Assembly (NCBI GenBank): GCA_000328365.1
Contig: KB305118.1
Location: 150,923-214,922, forward strand
Source of the DNA: Capitella teleta
Lineage: Eukaryota > Annelida > Polychaeta > Capitellidae
DNA length: 64,000 bases
Direction: 5' to 3'
This document shows, piece by piece, positions 12,214 through 21,963 of this stretch. Each line of letters opens with the position of its first letter. Within the stretch, counting starts at the first letter, position 1. The position numbers were made by a program, and so were the translations under genes. The notes beneath the pieces are model-generated. The model was not told the origin of the DNA, searched no databases, and saw only the letters and a list, made by a program, of their open reading frames with translations.

Positions 12214-12663
12214 CTGCAAATGCGCCCTGTCAGATGATCAGTGGCGATCATGTCGCTCAATCGATGGTGGTGAAATCAAATTTGATGATCGGGGTGATTT
12301 GATGATCTGGTGAATGGTGATGCTCATGGCATGCAGATAATTTAAGGGGTGTAATATTCATAAAATATGTATGGGTATGATCGCGAAATACCGATCGAGG
12401 TCCTCCAAATCACAGAATAGCTCCCCATTTGACCAAAAATATGTCCATTCGTTGTTTCCCGGTGCAGAGAGCGAGTCCTGATTCACAAGACAAGTTCCTC
12501 ATGAAGTAGTGTAGTCGATTCTATAGTATACTACAGTAACAGGACGTGCATGTATAGGACTCATAGGAATTTATGTATTTTGTTATTGTTAATACTTTGA
12601 TTATAATATGATTATGATAATAAAAAGACTTGACCTGACTTGACTTTTCGAGGTCTATAGGCC

Positions 12664-12713
12664 TATTGTCATAATTGTGGAGTAAGCCTTGGCTTACCTC
12701 CACAATTATGACA
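12664..12713. repeat. near-perfect 50-bp palindrome
   Basis: ATTGTCATAATTGTGGA-GTAAGCC is followed after TT by its reverse complement with one extra base. It could fold into a 24-bp hairpin. Likely a tiny MITE remnant. Confidence 0.7.
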
Positions 12714-12758
12714 ATATATAGATATTTTATAGATATTTTACTAAATTAGACATCATTC

Positions 12759-12821
12759 TAGCTCCCCAAGGGTAGCGGAGCAGTTCCTAGTGTATATGCT
12801 ACGCTATGGCTTGGGGAGCTA
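12759..12821. mobile_element. 60-bp hairpin element, copy 2
   Basis: Same ends and stem as the copy at 7258-7318 and in the same orientation, differing mainly in the loop. Confidence 0.7.
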
Positions 12822-13053
12822 ACATCATAATAAACATCATTCCTGATTCAAATGATTCCCACAGATAATCACGATTATCATTCATTATCATAAGCACAGA
12901 TAAATCGGGCGAGGTCTGCATACCTTGGGTCTCGCTGTAGTATGTCAGCTACATTATCATGATTATCATTATGGCTACACTTACACTGACCTGCTGACTC
13001 AGTGACTGTCTTATGTCACAATATGTGTCTACAGACCTGACCTAGGGCGGATG

Positions 13054-13118
13054 TAGCTCCCCAACCCGTAGCGTAGTGTCAAGTGTGTGGGAACTGCTCC
13101 GCTACCCTTGGGGAGCTA
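13054..13118. mobile_element. 60-bp hairpin element, copy 3 (opposite orientation)
   Basis: Starts TAGCTCCCCAACCCGTAGCG and ends GCTACCCTTGGGGAGCTA, so the AAGGGTAGCGGAG arm is on the other side compared with copies 1 and 2. It lies only 230 bp from copy 2. Confidence 0.7.
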
Positions 13119-13182
13119 GGGCGAATGGCGATCGACTTAACCACAGGATTGCATTATGATTATCAAAAGCAAATACCAGTAA

Positions 13183-13232
13183 NNNNNNNNNNNNNNNNNN
13201 NNNNNNNNNNNNNNNNNNNNNNNNNNNNNNNN
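13183..13232. other. assembly gap (50 N)
   Basis: Exactly 50 Ns, probably a gap of unknown true size. GGATTGCAT on the left (about 13147) and ATGCAATCC on the right are inverted matches, so an unresolved hairpin may fill it. Confidence 0.95.
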
Positions 13233-13534
13233 TTAGCAACATGCAATCCTGAAATAATGACGTCATTCACTTTTGCGCGGATGAATAGCTGTATTATTCG
13301 TACGTAACCGTACGAATGGTCTCAAGCGCTATTTATACATTCTGCCGGGTGTTGCTAAAAAACCATCCGTAACTTACTGAGTCCGTCTACGTGTATTAAC
13401 ATGCGGTTTCAAGAAAGAAAAGAGAGGAAAAAAAAAAAATAAATAAATAAATAAATAAATAAAAAAAAAATTAATAAATAAATAAATAAAAACACACACA
13501 CGTTAAGTTAGAATTAGATATCATTCATACAAGG

Positions 13535-14095
13535 CTTTTGTTTTCATTTATATACAATTAACCAGTACATAATATCCCAGGATACAGTTTATATTCATTG
13601 AAAAAAGTCCCTATCTCCAACCATGGCGTGCATATTACATGTTTAATCATCCAAAATAATCATCAAAACAATCCTTCTAGTGTCTGTGATGTGCCATGGT
13701 GGGTGATAGGGATTTATTTTTTTATTTAATTTTTAATTTTTTTTTTAATTTTTTTTTTTTTTTTTTTTGAGTACAAATTTGATCATGGCAAGGTGTAAAC
13801 TAGTTGGATATGATAAGATGGAATATATGGGGTTGTTTTGATGAATATTTTGGATGATTGAATCGTGTAATATGCATGAAAACCCATGTCCATGACGACG
13901 CCATGGTGGGAGATATAGGGACTTAAGAAAAGTATAAACTGAATCCTGGGATATTGTATACTGGTTGTATATGAATGGAAGGGGTGTATATCTACTCAGG
14001 GCAAATGGAGGATTGTTTTGATGATTATGTTAGATGGTGAAATCTTGTAATATACAGTAAAACCCATGTCCGTGACCGGGCTATGGTGGAGATAG
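13535..14095. repeat. large imperfect inverted repeat with a third, direct copy
   Basis: The left arm, about 13535-13690 (with ATATCCCAGGATACAG and ATCATCCAAAATAATCATC), matches the reverse complement of about 13832-13990 (GATGAATATTTTGGATGAT, CTGAATCCTGGGATATTG). A further unit at about 14016-14095 repeats part of the right arm in direct orientation. AT-rich runs fill the centre. No coding capacity, so MITE-like or foldback in nature. Confidence 0.65.
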
Positions 14096-15782
14096 AAGTC
14101 ATAACGCATTTTTCACAGACGCAAGAAGAATAGCATCACGCCAGCCTGTGAATATGAAGATCATAACGCACAACCAGGTTAACTGCAAGACTTTGATCAG
14201 TAGGATTATCCTTTGCTTCAGAAAAAAAAAATTCCTTTTTCGGATATTAATCGGTACACACCAGAGAATTGTGTTGATTAAAACCGCTGATTTCGAACTT
14301 ACATTTTAGTGGTCTCACGCGGAACTTTTTTTATCAAAAATTGAACCTCGAATTGGATGCATTCACCTGAGCGATAATACAGTTTAGTATCATCGCTTGA
14401 CAGTCAAAGTTGACAATTTACAATTATTATGAATTAATCATTCAATAATCAATGTAATTCATTATAATAATTCATCAATTGAGCACTTGTCGAATCACCC
14501 CGGACCCCCAAATTTTGTAAACGGGGGGAGGGTACCCCATCGCTCTGAAAAGGGCGCTATGAATTATGAAATTAAATGATAATGAAATTTTAGGGGTATA
14601 GACTTAGTGTAGAGTCAAAAATGGGGTATGTTTTTTGGGGGACAGTTAGCGATTTGTGTATGCCGCCACCTCTCCTCTACTAGCCTTGCGCATCTCCGTC
14701 ATTGTCTGCTTTGCCTGAAAAGAGAGGAAACCTGCAATTATTAGTGAAGATGAACTTTCTTGTTATGAGACGTGATTCGAACTCGGACCATACACCTCAA
14801 AGCACCACCGGTCTATCCGATTGCACCAGCGCGGAATTTGGTGAAGGTGTTGAGTTGTTTGTGGACCATGTTCAAGCGTAGCTCATTATAATATTGAAAT
14901 GTCCCCTCTTGACCTCATGAATATATGATTTCCTGAAACATGTGGCTTTGTTGTGTCACGTGACAACCGTTTTACTTGATTTCGCTTATTGCGGTGGTTA
15001 CTAAAATGGTTATTGAAGCTACGATTGAAATTGTTGATTTCATTCATTGTGTGGACTTGCATGGGAATATTGACCGCCAATCACCGTTTCCAAAGACACC
15101 TTGCCACTACGCGGCTCGAACCCTAACCCTAGATCATTGATATGTGTATTTCGTGAGAATAATACCTGGTATGTGGTTCGTTCATATATATTGAGGGACT
15201 ATTTCATGTGCGCGTAATATGTGTTGTAAGGTTTGTTCATGCGTAGTAATACAACAATGGTGAATTATCGTTGATTCAACATGAAACTAATAATTTAGTT
15301 GGATAACGACTTTTCCTTAGATATCCGCGTGCAAAGTAAGGTTTATAACATGCATATATAGTTATGAGTTACTTCTCTTGTCTTTCATTCTTACACTACC
15401 TTGCTAGTATGAGTTTTGGGGGTCTGGAGTAATTTGTCAAGTTTACCAATTATGCATTTTTTTTTTTAATTAATGATCACAATCTCCTGAAGTTTGGTAA
15501 GACTCACACATCACAACTCAAAAGTCAAAGACAATCATTCATTAGACTTGTTACCTAGGCTACTATCATACTATGTATGTATCATTGTAAGTTGTTACAG
15601 GCCTGTAACCTTGGCTACTAGGTCGTTGGGACAAGACTGAGTGACGATATTATTCAGCCAATATTCAATCCCCATTAAAAGATCCTCTGATCAATTCTGA
15701 TTTCTGTTAGCAGGTTCTTGACCCATCCACTTGATAGTGACCCTAGAATAACAAGTTTCCTTCAGCAGAGACTGACGCTGAG
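14096..15782. other. intergenic stretch upstream of the zinc-finger gene
   Basis: Holds the SINE-like sequence and two TCATAACGC motifs at 14099 and 14161. The last bases (TTCCTTCAGCAG before AGACTG) look like an acceptor, so the zinc-finger gene may have a 5' UTR intron here. No other coding exon seen. Confidence 0.4.
14761..14840 (-). repeat. tRNA-derived SINE-like sequence
   Basis: The minus strand has TGGTGCAATCGGATAGACCGG (A-box-like) and GGTCCGAGTTCGAATCAC (B-box-like) at tRNA spacing. The stems are too poor for a normal tRNA, so a SINE head or decayed tRNA is more likely. Confidence 0.5.
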
Positions 15783-17000
15783 ATGAGTGCCAAAGCGGAA
15801 CATGAGAAACTTGCGTCTCTGATAACGGAGGCCTTGGCAGTACTGTGTAAAAACTCTGTCAATTTCAAGAGCGGACTCCGCATAGAAGGCCTGCTTGGCA
15901 TCACCATTGACGAGGCTTCCGTCTGCTTGGTCAACATACAAGAGAGCGTCAATATGACTCCTGACCTCTCACTTGTGGTCAACAGTATCGAAGTTGATGA
16001 TTCGTCAGAGAAGTCCATCGACTTTGCGGTCAGTGCGTTGACAACCACCGGCAAGTACAGTGAGCTGGACCTGCTGCTCAATCCAAAGCGTTCTCATGGC
16101 GAACTGATGGAAACCACGCTGTTCAATTCGGTTGAATTGGAGCAAATTATGAACGACTCAAAAGAAGAGGAAGAGGAAGGCAAGCCGCTCGCCCACTCCA
16201 AGAATCAGAACGCCCAGACGGATATCCTCTTAAATTTAGGGAAAACTGACGACGTTCCTGGTTGTTCCACCTGGGACGATCCGTTTGGAGACGCGATGCC
16301 GCTGAACTTATCAGAAACCATGGAACCTCAGGACCTGTCAACCAGCCCAAAGAAGGTCAGTGATATATCATGGCCAAGAAAATCAATATTAATATCTAAA
16401 TTTTTCCAGAGTGAGAAGTTTAAATGCCATGGATGCGGAAAACGGTATCGTAGCCATGGCAACCTTAAACGACACAGATGCACGGAACAGCTGGAACAAG
16501 GTATGTTGTTCAGCATTAATATCACGACCTCTCTTTCATTGCTGTCCACAGGAGATCAACCGCTCAACCTCATCTCAAAGCCCCTGGATCTCATCTCGAA
16601 ACCTCTTGACCTCACTGTGGCACGCAACGACTCAGACAGTGATAACGAGCAACAAGAGAGTTACACATGCACCTGCAGTCGCGTGCTGCCCGACTATGAG
16701 GCGTACCTCTCTCACCTCTCTTCATGCAGTCGGTCAAAAATGACCCCACATAAATCCTGCGACATCTGCGGGAAACGATTCTTCTCCACGTCGGGTTTCC
16801 TGAAGCACAAGCGCCTGCACTCTGGAGCGTTCAAACTGCACTGCCCTCTCTGTCAGAAGGGGTTCTTTGACAAAACGCACTTTGCAGCTCACATGGATAG
16901 CCGTCACAGCAAAGTCCGCAGATTCACTTGTGCGACTTGCAATAAGGCGTTTTTCTGGAAACATCATTTAAAACGGCACGAGGAACAGCACACTAATTGA
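15783..17000 (+). CDS. C2H2 zinc-finger protein (likely transcription factor), three exons
   Basis: Exons 15783-16355, 16410-16500 and 16552-17000 give 370 residues. The unspliced stretch is also open for 405 codons, because both introns (54 and 51 nt) are multiples of three and lack stops; good GT-AG borders and non-protein-like content argue they are introns. The N-terminal 190 residues are acidic and lack a named domain, with short PLNLS and PQDLS motifs that recall corepressor-binding PxDLS. Exon 2 has a C2HC finger (CHGCGKRYRSHGNLKRHRC). The last exon repeats PLDLISKPLDL-type motifs, then has a Cys-rich segment and three C2H2 fingers at about residues 291-311, 319-340 and 348-368. Probably a nuclear DNA-binding repressor; targets unknown. 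Confidence 0.88.
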   Translation: MSAKAEHEKLASLITEALAVLCKNSVNFKSGLRIEGLLGITIDEASVCLVNIQESVNMTPDLSLVVNSIEVDDSSEKSIDFAVSALTTTGKYSELDLLLNPKRSHGELMETTLFNSVELEQIMNDSKEEEEEGKPLAHSKNQNAQTDILLNLGKTDDVPGCSTWDDPFGDAMPLNLSETMEPQDLSTSPKKVSDISWPRKSILISKFFQSEKFKCHGCGKRYRSHGNLKRHRCTEQLEQGMLFSINITTSLSLLSTGDQPLNLISKPLDLISKPLDLTVARNDSDSDNEQQESYTCTCSRVLPDYEAYLSHLSSCSRSKMTPHKSCDICGKRFFSTSGFLKHKRLHSGAFKLHCPLCQKGFFDKTHFAAHMDSRHSKVRRFTCATCNKAFFWKHHLKRHEEQHTN

Positions 17001-17649
17001 GCGTTTGCCGTGATATTGACGATATAAAACTGCTTCCTGTTCCTGTTATTTCGCGGGTGATTCATTGACGTGATCTCCCCCTCGCTCATTGAACGCATTC
17101 TTCCTCACAGCCTCCGCTCGAAGACGCTCGTCTTTGGCATTGAATTTCTCTAAGAATTATAACATTTATTGTATATTAATTGACTCAAATCACAAACTAA
17201 ATAAGAATACATGTACGTGTTAATTGACTAATTTTGTGAACACAAATCACATTCTTGAGTGATGGTGAGTATATTTTTTAAATTATCTCTATAGTGTCTG
17301 GAAATAATCAATTTACATCTCAGGCATAAATATGAGGGAAACATTTGATTGTGTAATATTGTGAAGTTGTTGGCTGCTGTGCCAACTTTTTTCATATATT
17401 CATGCATTTTGTATAAACAATGTATAAATGGTATTCATATTATGTTAAATTCTTAATGTTATTTTGGGGTTATGCAAGACTTGTGTAGTACAATTATAAA
17501 TAATGTGATCCTCTGCTATAAAAGCAGTGATGAGTCGCAAATTTAGTCTCGGTCGTTGGTTTGTTGAAGATGAAAATGTTGGCTATAACCAAATGCATTG
17601 ATTTTTAGGTTTTTACTGTGGCTCCTGAGCAGGCGCATTACACTGTTAT
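17001..17649. other. zinc-finger gene 3' UTR and intergenic DNA
   Basis: AT-rich; no perfect AATAAA close to the stop, though variants such as AATAAG occur near 17200. No gene seen. Confidence 0.35.
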
Positions 17650-18110
17650 TACGACCCCCATTCGGTTTATGGGAATTCCTAAGGATGCCATTCGGCCTAC
17701 GCAACACCGGTCAATCAATCCAATAGCTGATGGACAGCGTTCTGCAAAGTATCCCAAGAGTGTTGGTGTATATAGACAGCATTTTGGTGGCTAACAATAG
17801 TTCAAAAAAGTATCTCAAGGATCTCTGCCGCTGTATTTGAGACACTAAAGAAACATGGCCTTATTATAAGACCAGGGAAGTGTGAGTTTGGCGCTCATGA
17901 ATTGGAATTTCTAGGATACCAGTTGTCTGTTTCCGGTACGAAACCCCTACCATCCAAAGAGGCTGCAGTGCAACAGTTCAATCTACCAGCAACTGTCCGT
18001 ATACTTCAGAAGTTCATTGGGGTGATGAATAACTAGCACCGATTCATTCCAAACGCCGCAAGCATCGTGCAGCCGCTCCATGCAGCCATCAGAGGACGTT
18101 CAAAGTCCAC
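17650..18110 (+). mobile_element. Ty3/gypsy-like LTR retrotransposon fossil (reverse transcriptase to RNase H part)
   Basis: Segments read as the end of a gypsy-type reverse transcriptase and the connector to RNase H: ETLKKHGLIIRPGKCEFG, then LEFLGYQLSVSGTKPLPSK and FIPNAASIVQPLHAAI. These are family hallmarks (KCEF, LGY/LGH, the HRFIP connector). LTRs, gag and integrase are not visible here. The copy is broken, with several breaks, and is a short old fragment. Confidence 0.65.
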
Positions 18111-18159
18111 AGTGGGGATACGGATCACGGAGAATGTCCGGCTTATCATTTGCATATCA

Positions 18160-18225
18160 TTAACGGACGGCGAATTGTGCGGGTGAGACGGCGAATTGTG
18201 TTCGAGTGGGACGGAGAATTGTGTG
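18160..18225 (+). repeat. short tandem repeat of GACGGCGAATTGTG
   Basis: Three copies of GACGGCGAATTGTG or a one-base variant, spaced by about 22-27 bp. Small and of unknown origin. Confidence 0.6.
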
Positions 18226-18807
18226 GAATTTGATTAATCGTTCATTATTCGAGAAATCCTGCATTGTTTTCAACATATGATATGTGCAGATACCAACCAG
18301 TCCATTTGGCTATCACCCGGTATCATCCATGTAGCTGTGTGGTGTGCAGTTTTCAAACGTAAGATCGCACAGTTTGACCACTCCCTCTCAGAATCGACCT
18401 TTTGGCACACATTTTTGTTGATAGAAATTGATTACAACTACATATGACCATGTTTCCCTGGACTTGGAGACATTGGAGACAACTTACTTACAATATCCTA
18501 TCAATAATATCCTAATATCCTTAATATCCTATCAATAGTTCTCTCTCCCTCTCATGGTCGTCTCATATCATTATCATCATGAATATCGTTATCATTTCAT
18601 CATCCCCCGGGGTGGCCAGCGCGAAAACGGACACTTGTTGTGCCTTAGCCTGGTCTCCCTGCATCATCATACTATCATCATCATCATTACTACCATTAGT
18701 CTGCACCCGGAAGAAAAAAAGAAAAAAAAATAAATATTTTTTTTTAATTTATTATTTTTTTTTTCTCCCCGCTTAATTCACATTGATGTATGTTGTTGTT
18801 AAATAAA

Positions 18808-18810
<3 letters not shown>

Positions 18811-18846
<36 letters not shown>
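18811..18846. repeat. (TC)n microsatellite
   Basis: About 18 TC units just upstream of a repeat that has a second copy at 20478. Confidence 0.9.
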
Positions 18847-18849
<3 letters not shown>

Positions 18850-18854
18850 ATGGC

Positions 18855-18945
18855 AAACACGTTTCTGATCATGTTTGACAAAAGTCGAATAACTCTGCAA
18901 TTATACTAGATATGATTTGAACTTTTCACAACATATTCATGATGG
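18855..18945 (+). repeat. repeat unit R2, copy 1
   Basis: Shares GTCGAATAACTCTGCAATTA, TTTGACA and TTTTCACAACAT with 20478-20570. Each copy is preceded by a simple-sequence run, TC here and CAAAAAAAA there. Confidence 0.65.
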
Positions 18946-18966
18946 TGCCGGCAATGTGTTTCCTGT

Positions 18967-19014
18967 CATTCTTTACCGGCGCCCGTATCACCCGAATGGG
19001 TTGGGTGGAGCCAT
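18967..19014 (-). repeat. dispersed repeat, copy B (inverted relative to 8521)
   Basis: The reverse complement reads CTCCACCCAACCCATTCGG then TGATACGGGCGCC, nearly identical to 8521-8563. Confidence 0.65.
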
Positions 19015-20110
19015 AAAATCCCATTACTCACTCCTGTCATTCTTTAAAGGTTCAACGCCATGTGGAAACTTCAGTTTCGCCTATCGTCATCCCATAAAGA
19101 CGCCTTAAGTCATATATCCACGTCGTAGACCCCGGAGCAGATTGTAATTGGTCACAATTGGCTGGCTGAAGTTTTAAACTGACCGGCAAGTTGCTTTAAT
19201 AGCTCCACCAATCAGATAATTATATCGGCTCAGCATTGTGATCGGCGACTAGCAGCGGCTTGAAGTAGCTTGGCGGGTAATAGTCATTTCACCCGAATGC
19301 CATTTTGCCCGGGACCCCGGGTCATCTCGTTTCATAAGGGCAATGGTTGCTCTATAATACATGTATAGTATATCATCCTATATGTATAATGATGCCAGTA
19401 GTTAATACAAATGAGTGCCCATACGCTACTCTCCAAACGTACTACTATACCGATATGGTGATTTTAAATTTGAACGATTTCGAAATGCATCCTTAATTAT
19501 ACTCTCTTGTCTTATTCAAGTTTAAGAAGTTTAGGGCGTTTCATAAACTTCCATAGGATATTTCTACCCATGAACATCATTATCGACCTTATCACTTTAT
19601 TCGTAGAGCCTGCGAATGCAAATTCAGCAGGGTTCTAAATTCCTAATAAATTTTAGTGCAAGCAAATAACATTATATGCAGCGGGAACAGGAAGCAAATG
19701 GAGGAACAAGTTGGAAGAGGAAACAAGTTGGCGAACCGAATGAGTTGTCTCATCAGGATCTCGAATGAAAAAATCACCGTTTCTTATGTATCGGTTTATA
19801 TTTGTTGGGCAACCTCTGTGTTACATGTATATAGCTTATTCTAGCGAAGTTATTGTCAATGCAGGTTTGTAGTGCAACTTCTAAATCCATGTCTGATGTG
19901 AAGAAGCACGCTCACATATAAGCAAGCTCCTGCATTCAATTGAATGTTCATTGCCAAGGAAATATTTGTTTTATTTTAATTTCCATTGACCAGTACCCGG
20001 TACTTCCTATCTTCGCTACTATACATGATGTTGGATTCACTAGAAGACGACCCATGATCTGTAAAATGTATAGCCATAGAGGACGTGGACATGTCGCGTG
20101 AATGCCGGCG
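19015..20110. other. gene-free stretch
   Basis: No supported exon. There is a GC-rich CCCGGGACCCCGGG palindrome near 19309-19322, and short ORFs that look random. Confidence 0.4.
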
Positions 20111-20732
20111 AGCGAATTTTATTAATTGCCCACGGCCGGGCTCGAGCGCCAGTCTCCGCTTAACGTGTGTTTCCCCTATACCTGGCTGAAAAATGACCGT
20201 AAATCGAGGTTAACAGCTATCGCCACGTATAGTCCAGAGAGTGCTTGCTGTGTAATTAAAAAGCATTTGTTATAAGCTCCTTATCAGCAAACTCGCCTCG
20301 CCGCTCGTTGAAGCGATCATGTGGGCTAACTTTTCTTAATAGGGATGACCGTCGATTTAACGAGCTTAACTAATATTTTAATTAAACAACAAACACTCCC
20401 TGGACTCGGCGTGGAGACAGCTAGCAATCGCAAAAAAAAACAAAAAAAAACAAAAAAAAAAACAAAAAAAAAAACGAAAACGTTCCTTGTTATGTTTGAC
20501 ACAAGTCGAATAACTCTGCAATTATATTTAATATTTATTTGATATTTTCACAACATAATTATGATTACGTCTTTATATCTTGAAAATTTTTAAGTTGTCG
20601 CTCTCTGGAGTTAAAAGATATAGGCGTGTTAACCTCGATTTTCGGTCATTTTTCAGTCAGGTATAGGAGAAACACACGTTAAGCAGGGACTGGCGCTCGA
20701 GTCCGGCCGTGGGCAATTAATAAAATTCCGAG
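20111..20732. repeat. inverted-repeat element with ~105-bp arms
   Basis: The left arm 20111-20216 (TTTTATTAATTGCCCACGGC, TCGAGCGCCAGT) is the reverse complement of 20627-20732 with few changes (ACTGGCGCTCGAG, GCCGTGGGCAATTAATAAAA). Between the arms lie repeat R2 copy 2 and CAAAAAAAA runs. Probably a foldback or MITE-like element, with no coding capacity. Confidence 0.75.
20478..20570 (+). repeat. repeat unit R2, copy 2
   Basis: Second copy of the 18855-18945 unit, lying inside the inverted-repeat element. Confidence 0.65.
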
Positions 20733-21269
20733 AGTCTCGAGAGACACCACCCTGTGGGCTTTTACCCACATGTGCACTCTCATTATTTTTCCTCTGTGGT
20801 ATAGCAATGCGTGTGTGTGTATAAAATCAGAACCAAACCTGCTGTGGCACTGAATGTGCTGAGTATGCTTACCTTGATTAATTCAATCCCAATGAGACCT
20901 GTGTACCATGACTACTACATGATAATGATCATCGGTGCATTTCTTACATCATTGATGCGGCTTTAGTCACGTGAAAAGGCCCCAAAAATGATGTATTCAA
21001 GATTCAAGATTCGAGATTCAAGTATTAATTAACCTTAACCTATGTGCAAACCTTAATGCAGGCGAGCTATTATGTCATCACTGAGTGATGGATGAGATTC
21101 CAAGGATCTGTGAGAAATCTACAAGTTTACTCTTGGTCTATACAAAACCCTGATCGAAACTTTCTTTACCCATCCAGCCCGTCAGCTACGAGGCCATTCT
21201 TGAAAACTGCAGAAATCTTGTGCTAGGTGTGATTCAAGAAGGCACGTCTGCTTGCACTGAGTCATTTAG

Positions 21270-21355
21270 AAGTGGAATGCACTATCAGAGAATGTAACTG
21301 AAGCGGACCCATTCGACCAATTCAAGCAGAAAATGAGGTCTCTGATTCAGTGTTA
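21270..21355 (+). mobile_element. LINE ORF2 3' tail remnant
   Basis: Reads KWNALSENVTEADPFDQFKQ, then KMRSLIQC and a stop. This matches the end of many non-LTR retrotransposon proteins (W-N-L, then F-K-L). Upstream, the same frame is stopped at once, so only the tail is readable. Confidence 0.5.
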
Positions 21356-21694
21356 AGAGGGACAGCCCACACAAGTAACAAGTAAGTAACACGTAGAATG
21401 TAACAAGCAAGTTCTTTAATTGAGCAAAGCAATCACGCTTTGTGATTTGATGGATTACATTACAATTCTGAATTTCGGTCCGAAAAATATAGTGGGTGGC
21501 CCAAACAAACATCAATATGTCTCTTTAAAAATTCATACCGGTATGTATATCTGTATTATACAAGATACTTTAATTATAAATGGACACATTCCGCTGAGCT
21601 TGAATGAATTTTGTGCAGGGGCGTATGATTTACCAACGACTGTCTGCCATTTTCTTTTGAAAACAGTGTAAATTTTTCCACTCATCAAATTTCG

Positions 21695-21855
21695 TGACGT
21701 CACTCAATAGATATAAATTGAAAAAAAAAAATATAATAACAATAAGAAATGACGTACGGAAATATCACTAACTTTGAATCATAACGCAAAACAAAATTTC
21801 CACCGCCACTCCATCAAAGAGTTCAATGTTCAAACCGGAAGTACCTATGACGTCA
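21695..21855 (+). promoter_or_regulatory. candidate lamin promoter sites: two CRE octamers around a TCATAACGC motif
   Basis: TGACGTCA occurs at 21695-21702 and 21848-21855 and TCATAACGC at 21779-21787, all 100-270 bp upstream of the lamin start codon. TGACGTCA is the full CREB/ATF site. That these sites drive the lamin gene is inferred from position only. Confidence 0.4.
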
Positions 21856-21963
21856 CAACGACGCCATCTTGTCGTGGAAGGAAGCCGGTGTACGGTTAAG
21901 TGTTCAAATAAAGTGGATTTAATCGTGTGAGTACGTTGAAACAACCATCGATAAGGTGTGAAA

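Noticed and set aside
14761-14840. Functional tRNA gene on the minus strand
   Set aside because: A and B boxes are recognisable, but the acceptor and T stems pair poorly.
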